Part shown: piece by piece, positions 5,569 through 6,280 of the stretch | Layout: each line of letters opens with the position of its first letter | Position numbering within the stretch: the first letter of the stretch is position 1 | Assembly (NCBI GenBank): GCA_030018855.1 | Contig: JASEHG010000116.1 | Span: 1 to 6,280, forward strand | Length of the DNA stretch: 6,280 nucleotides | DNA from: Candidatus Brocadiaceae bacterium | GTDB lineage: Bacteria; Planctomycetota; Brocadiia; Brocadiales; Bathyanammoxibiaceae | Direction of reading: 5' to 3' | Notes under the pieces: generated by a model | Databases searched by the model: none | Seen by the model: only the letters and a program-made list of their open reading frames with translations | What the model was told of the DNA's origin: nothing | Made by a program: the position numbers and the translations under genes

Positions 5569-5700
5569 CTCCCCCTCCCTTGAGGGGAGGGGGAAGGGGG
5601 AGGGTGGTTATTTAATTGTTTAAGTCCGACTGATATGAGCAGATACGTAATAAGAGGTAATAATCACCCCCACCCTTCCCTCCCCCCTCAAGGGGGAGGG
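5569..5700. repeat. Inverted pair of C/G-rich hairpin repeats with G-quadruplex motifs
   Basis: Arm one (5569-5610) folds on itself through CCCCCTCCC (5571-5579) and GGGAGGGGG (5585-5593). It continues as GGGGGAGGGTGGTTA. Arm two (about 5659-5700) is a near reverse complement, with its own hairpin CCCTCCCCC (5678-5686) and GGGGGAGGG (5692-5700). The 50 bases between are AT-rich. G-runs at 5584-5607 satisfy a four-tract quadruplex pattern on the + strand, and the complement of about 5667-5687 does so on the - strand. The type resembles common intergenic GGGGAGGG repeats of many bacteria. Confidence 0.75.
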
Positions 5701-5728
5701 TTCATCATGGCGGATACCACTAATAGGG

Positions 5729-5797
5729 TTTGGCAGAGGCCTCAAATGCCAAATTTCAAGGCCCAAATATCAAAAATCAGCAAGCTGACTGCTGACT
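5729..5797. repeat. Small hairpin and GCTGACT heptamers before subunit C
   Basis: TTTGGCA (5729-5735) and TGCCAAA (5747-5753) form a 7-bp stem around an 11-base loop containing the palindrome GAGGCCTC. Downstream, two tandem GCTGACT units (5784-5797) followed by ACTGAAC have the same 7-base period as the repeats in the I gene and at the end of K. No ORF is supported in this stretch, so together with the inverted pair it accounts for most of the 313-base E-C spacer. Confidence 0.55.
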
Positions 5798-5828
5798 ACT
5801 GAACTTTCTCAGAGTTCTCAAGGAGTCT

Positions 5829-6280
5829 ATGAATACACTTTTCGCCCTGCCAAAGAGAGAGATAGACCCCCACACATGGTGCTTCCTCTCAGGGAGGGTA
5901 TGTGCCCTGGAGAACAACCTCCTGAGAAGAGATTCCTTTGAACGTCTCCTCCTGCTGGAAGGACCTAAGGAGATACTAACCTCCCTCAAGGAGTCACCCC
6001 TGAGGGATGCCTTTCTCACACCAGAAGACGTGCTGAACTTTGAGGAAATCCTCCAGCACCGTTTCTTCTGCCTCCTCCAGGAAGTGAAGGAACTCTCTCC
6101 CACACTGGTGGTGTGGGAACTCCTCCAGACCAGATACGACCTCATTAATCTGAAAAACTTCCTGAAAGAAAGACTGTTTGGCCTCAGCCGTCCCACCCCC
6201 TTCCCAAGCCCTTATACTGACGAGACCTGGGAGGCCCTCTTTAGTAGGGGCGTATTGCAATACGCCCCTACTAAACAGAC
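5829..6280 (+). CDS. ntpC: V/A-type ATPase subunit C, N-terminal part (runs off the window)
   Basis: This open frame gives 150 residues and has no stop before the window edge. Full-length family members are about 320-380 residues. It fits the AC39/subunit C family, the three-domain helical bundle that sits on the K ring and receives the central shaft. The most recognisable segment is TRYDLINLKNFLKERLFG (101-118), matching the conserved D-Y-x-N-I/L-K helix. It follows E, as in other V/A operons. AAGGAG (5820-5825) is three bases before the ATG, a close but usable ribosome-binding site. The frame upstream closes at TGA 5793-5795 with no other ATG between. Residues 138-149 are encoded exactly by a perfect 36-bp palindrome, so the gene is either expanded in frame or broken further on; the window does not show which. 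Confidence 0.85.
   Translation, partial: MNTLFALPKREIDPHTWCFLSGRVCALENNLLRRDSFERLLLLEGPKEILTSLKESPLRDAFLTPEDVLNFEEILQHRFFCLLQEVKELSPTLVVWELLQTRYDLINLKNFLKERLFGLSRPTPFPSPYTDETWEALFSRGVLQYAPTKQ
6240..6275. repeat. Perfect 36-bp palindrome (GTAGGGGC family) inside the subunit C gene
   Basis: The left arm TTTAGTAGGGGCGTATTG (6240-6257) is followed without a loop by its exact reverse complement (6258-6275). The core GTAGGGGC...GCCCCTAC is shared with the repeat at 1-70 and the half-site at 5512-5520. It begins on a codon boundary, is 12 codons long and has no stop in this frame. It would form a very stable RNA hairpin within the mRNA. Confidence 0.9.

Noticed and set aside
5569..5614. C/G-rich hairpin after subunit E as a Rho-independent terminator
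   Set aside because: No T-run follows the stem on the + strand. Subunit C of the same operon continues downstream, so attenuation or processing is possible but a terminator call is not supported.
5777..6196. Long open frame on the - strand (139 codons) near the right end
   Set aside because: It is antisense to the recognisable subunit C frame. Its Ser/Arg-rich composition is typical of the reverse of Leu/Glu/Lys-rich coding sequence.

Overview
The window carries the front part of a bacterial V/A-type (rotary) ATPase operon on the + strand, with one family 2 glycosyltransferase gene on the - strand. The subunit order G/H-like stalk, I, K (proteolipid), E, C is the order seen in Thermus- and Enterococcus-type operons. 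Subunits F, A, B and D would therefore be expected to the right, outside the window. The organism is a bacterium of intermediate GC content whose genes use AGG, AGA and ATA codons freely. Its intergenic DNA is crowded with short palindromic and heptamer repeats. This style is familiar from anammox-type Planctomycetes, Nitrospirota and several uncultured phyla. I cannot assign a lineage from this window alone.

Layout: 1-70, an interrupted palindromic repeat just past the glycosyltransferase stop. 73-1059 (-), membrane-anchored GT2 glycosyltransferase. 1060-1414, divergent intergenic region with a strong sigma70-like promoter (1211-1239) followed by a leader made almost entirely of nested repeats. 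1415-1720, an MTH1187-type (DUF77) thiamine-binding-like protein. 1720-2082, coiled-coil stalk subunit G/H, overlapping its upstream neighbour by one base (TAATG). 2083-2179, spacer with a second promoter-like sequence. 2180-4264, subunit I. 4271-4810, subunit K. 4811-4897, repeat hairpin spacer. 4898-5515, subunit E. 5516-5828, repeat spacer with a pair of oppositely oriented G/C-rich hairpins. 5829 to the window end, subunit C, cut by the window edge.

Together, I and K form the membrane ion-translocating motor, E and G/H form the peripheral stalks, and C links the central rotor to the membrane ring. K keeps the residues that bind Na+ in the Enterococcus hirae ring, with one carboxylate per four-helix subunit, so a Na+-coupled machine is the best prediction.

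The most unusual feature is how far the repeats have entered the operon. One block sits in frame inside the subunit I gene (about 26 codons). A perfect 36-bp palindrome sits in frame inside the subunit C gene (exactly 12 codons). Repeat edges also supply or overlap the stop codons of G/H, K and E. I see no new defence, mobile or RNA system here; the interest lies in repeat invasion of an essential-type operon and in the DUF77 gene at its head.
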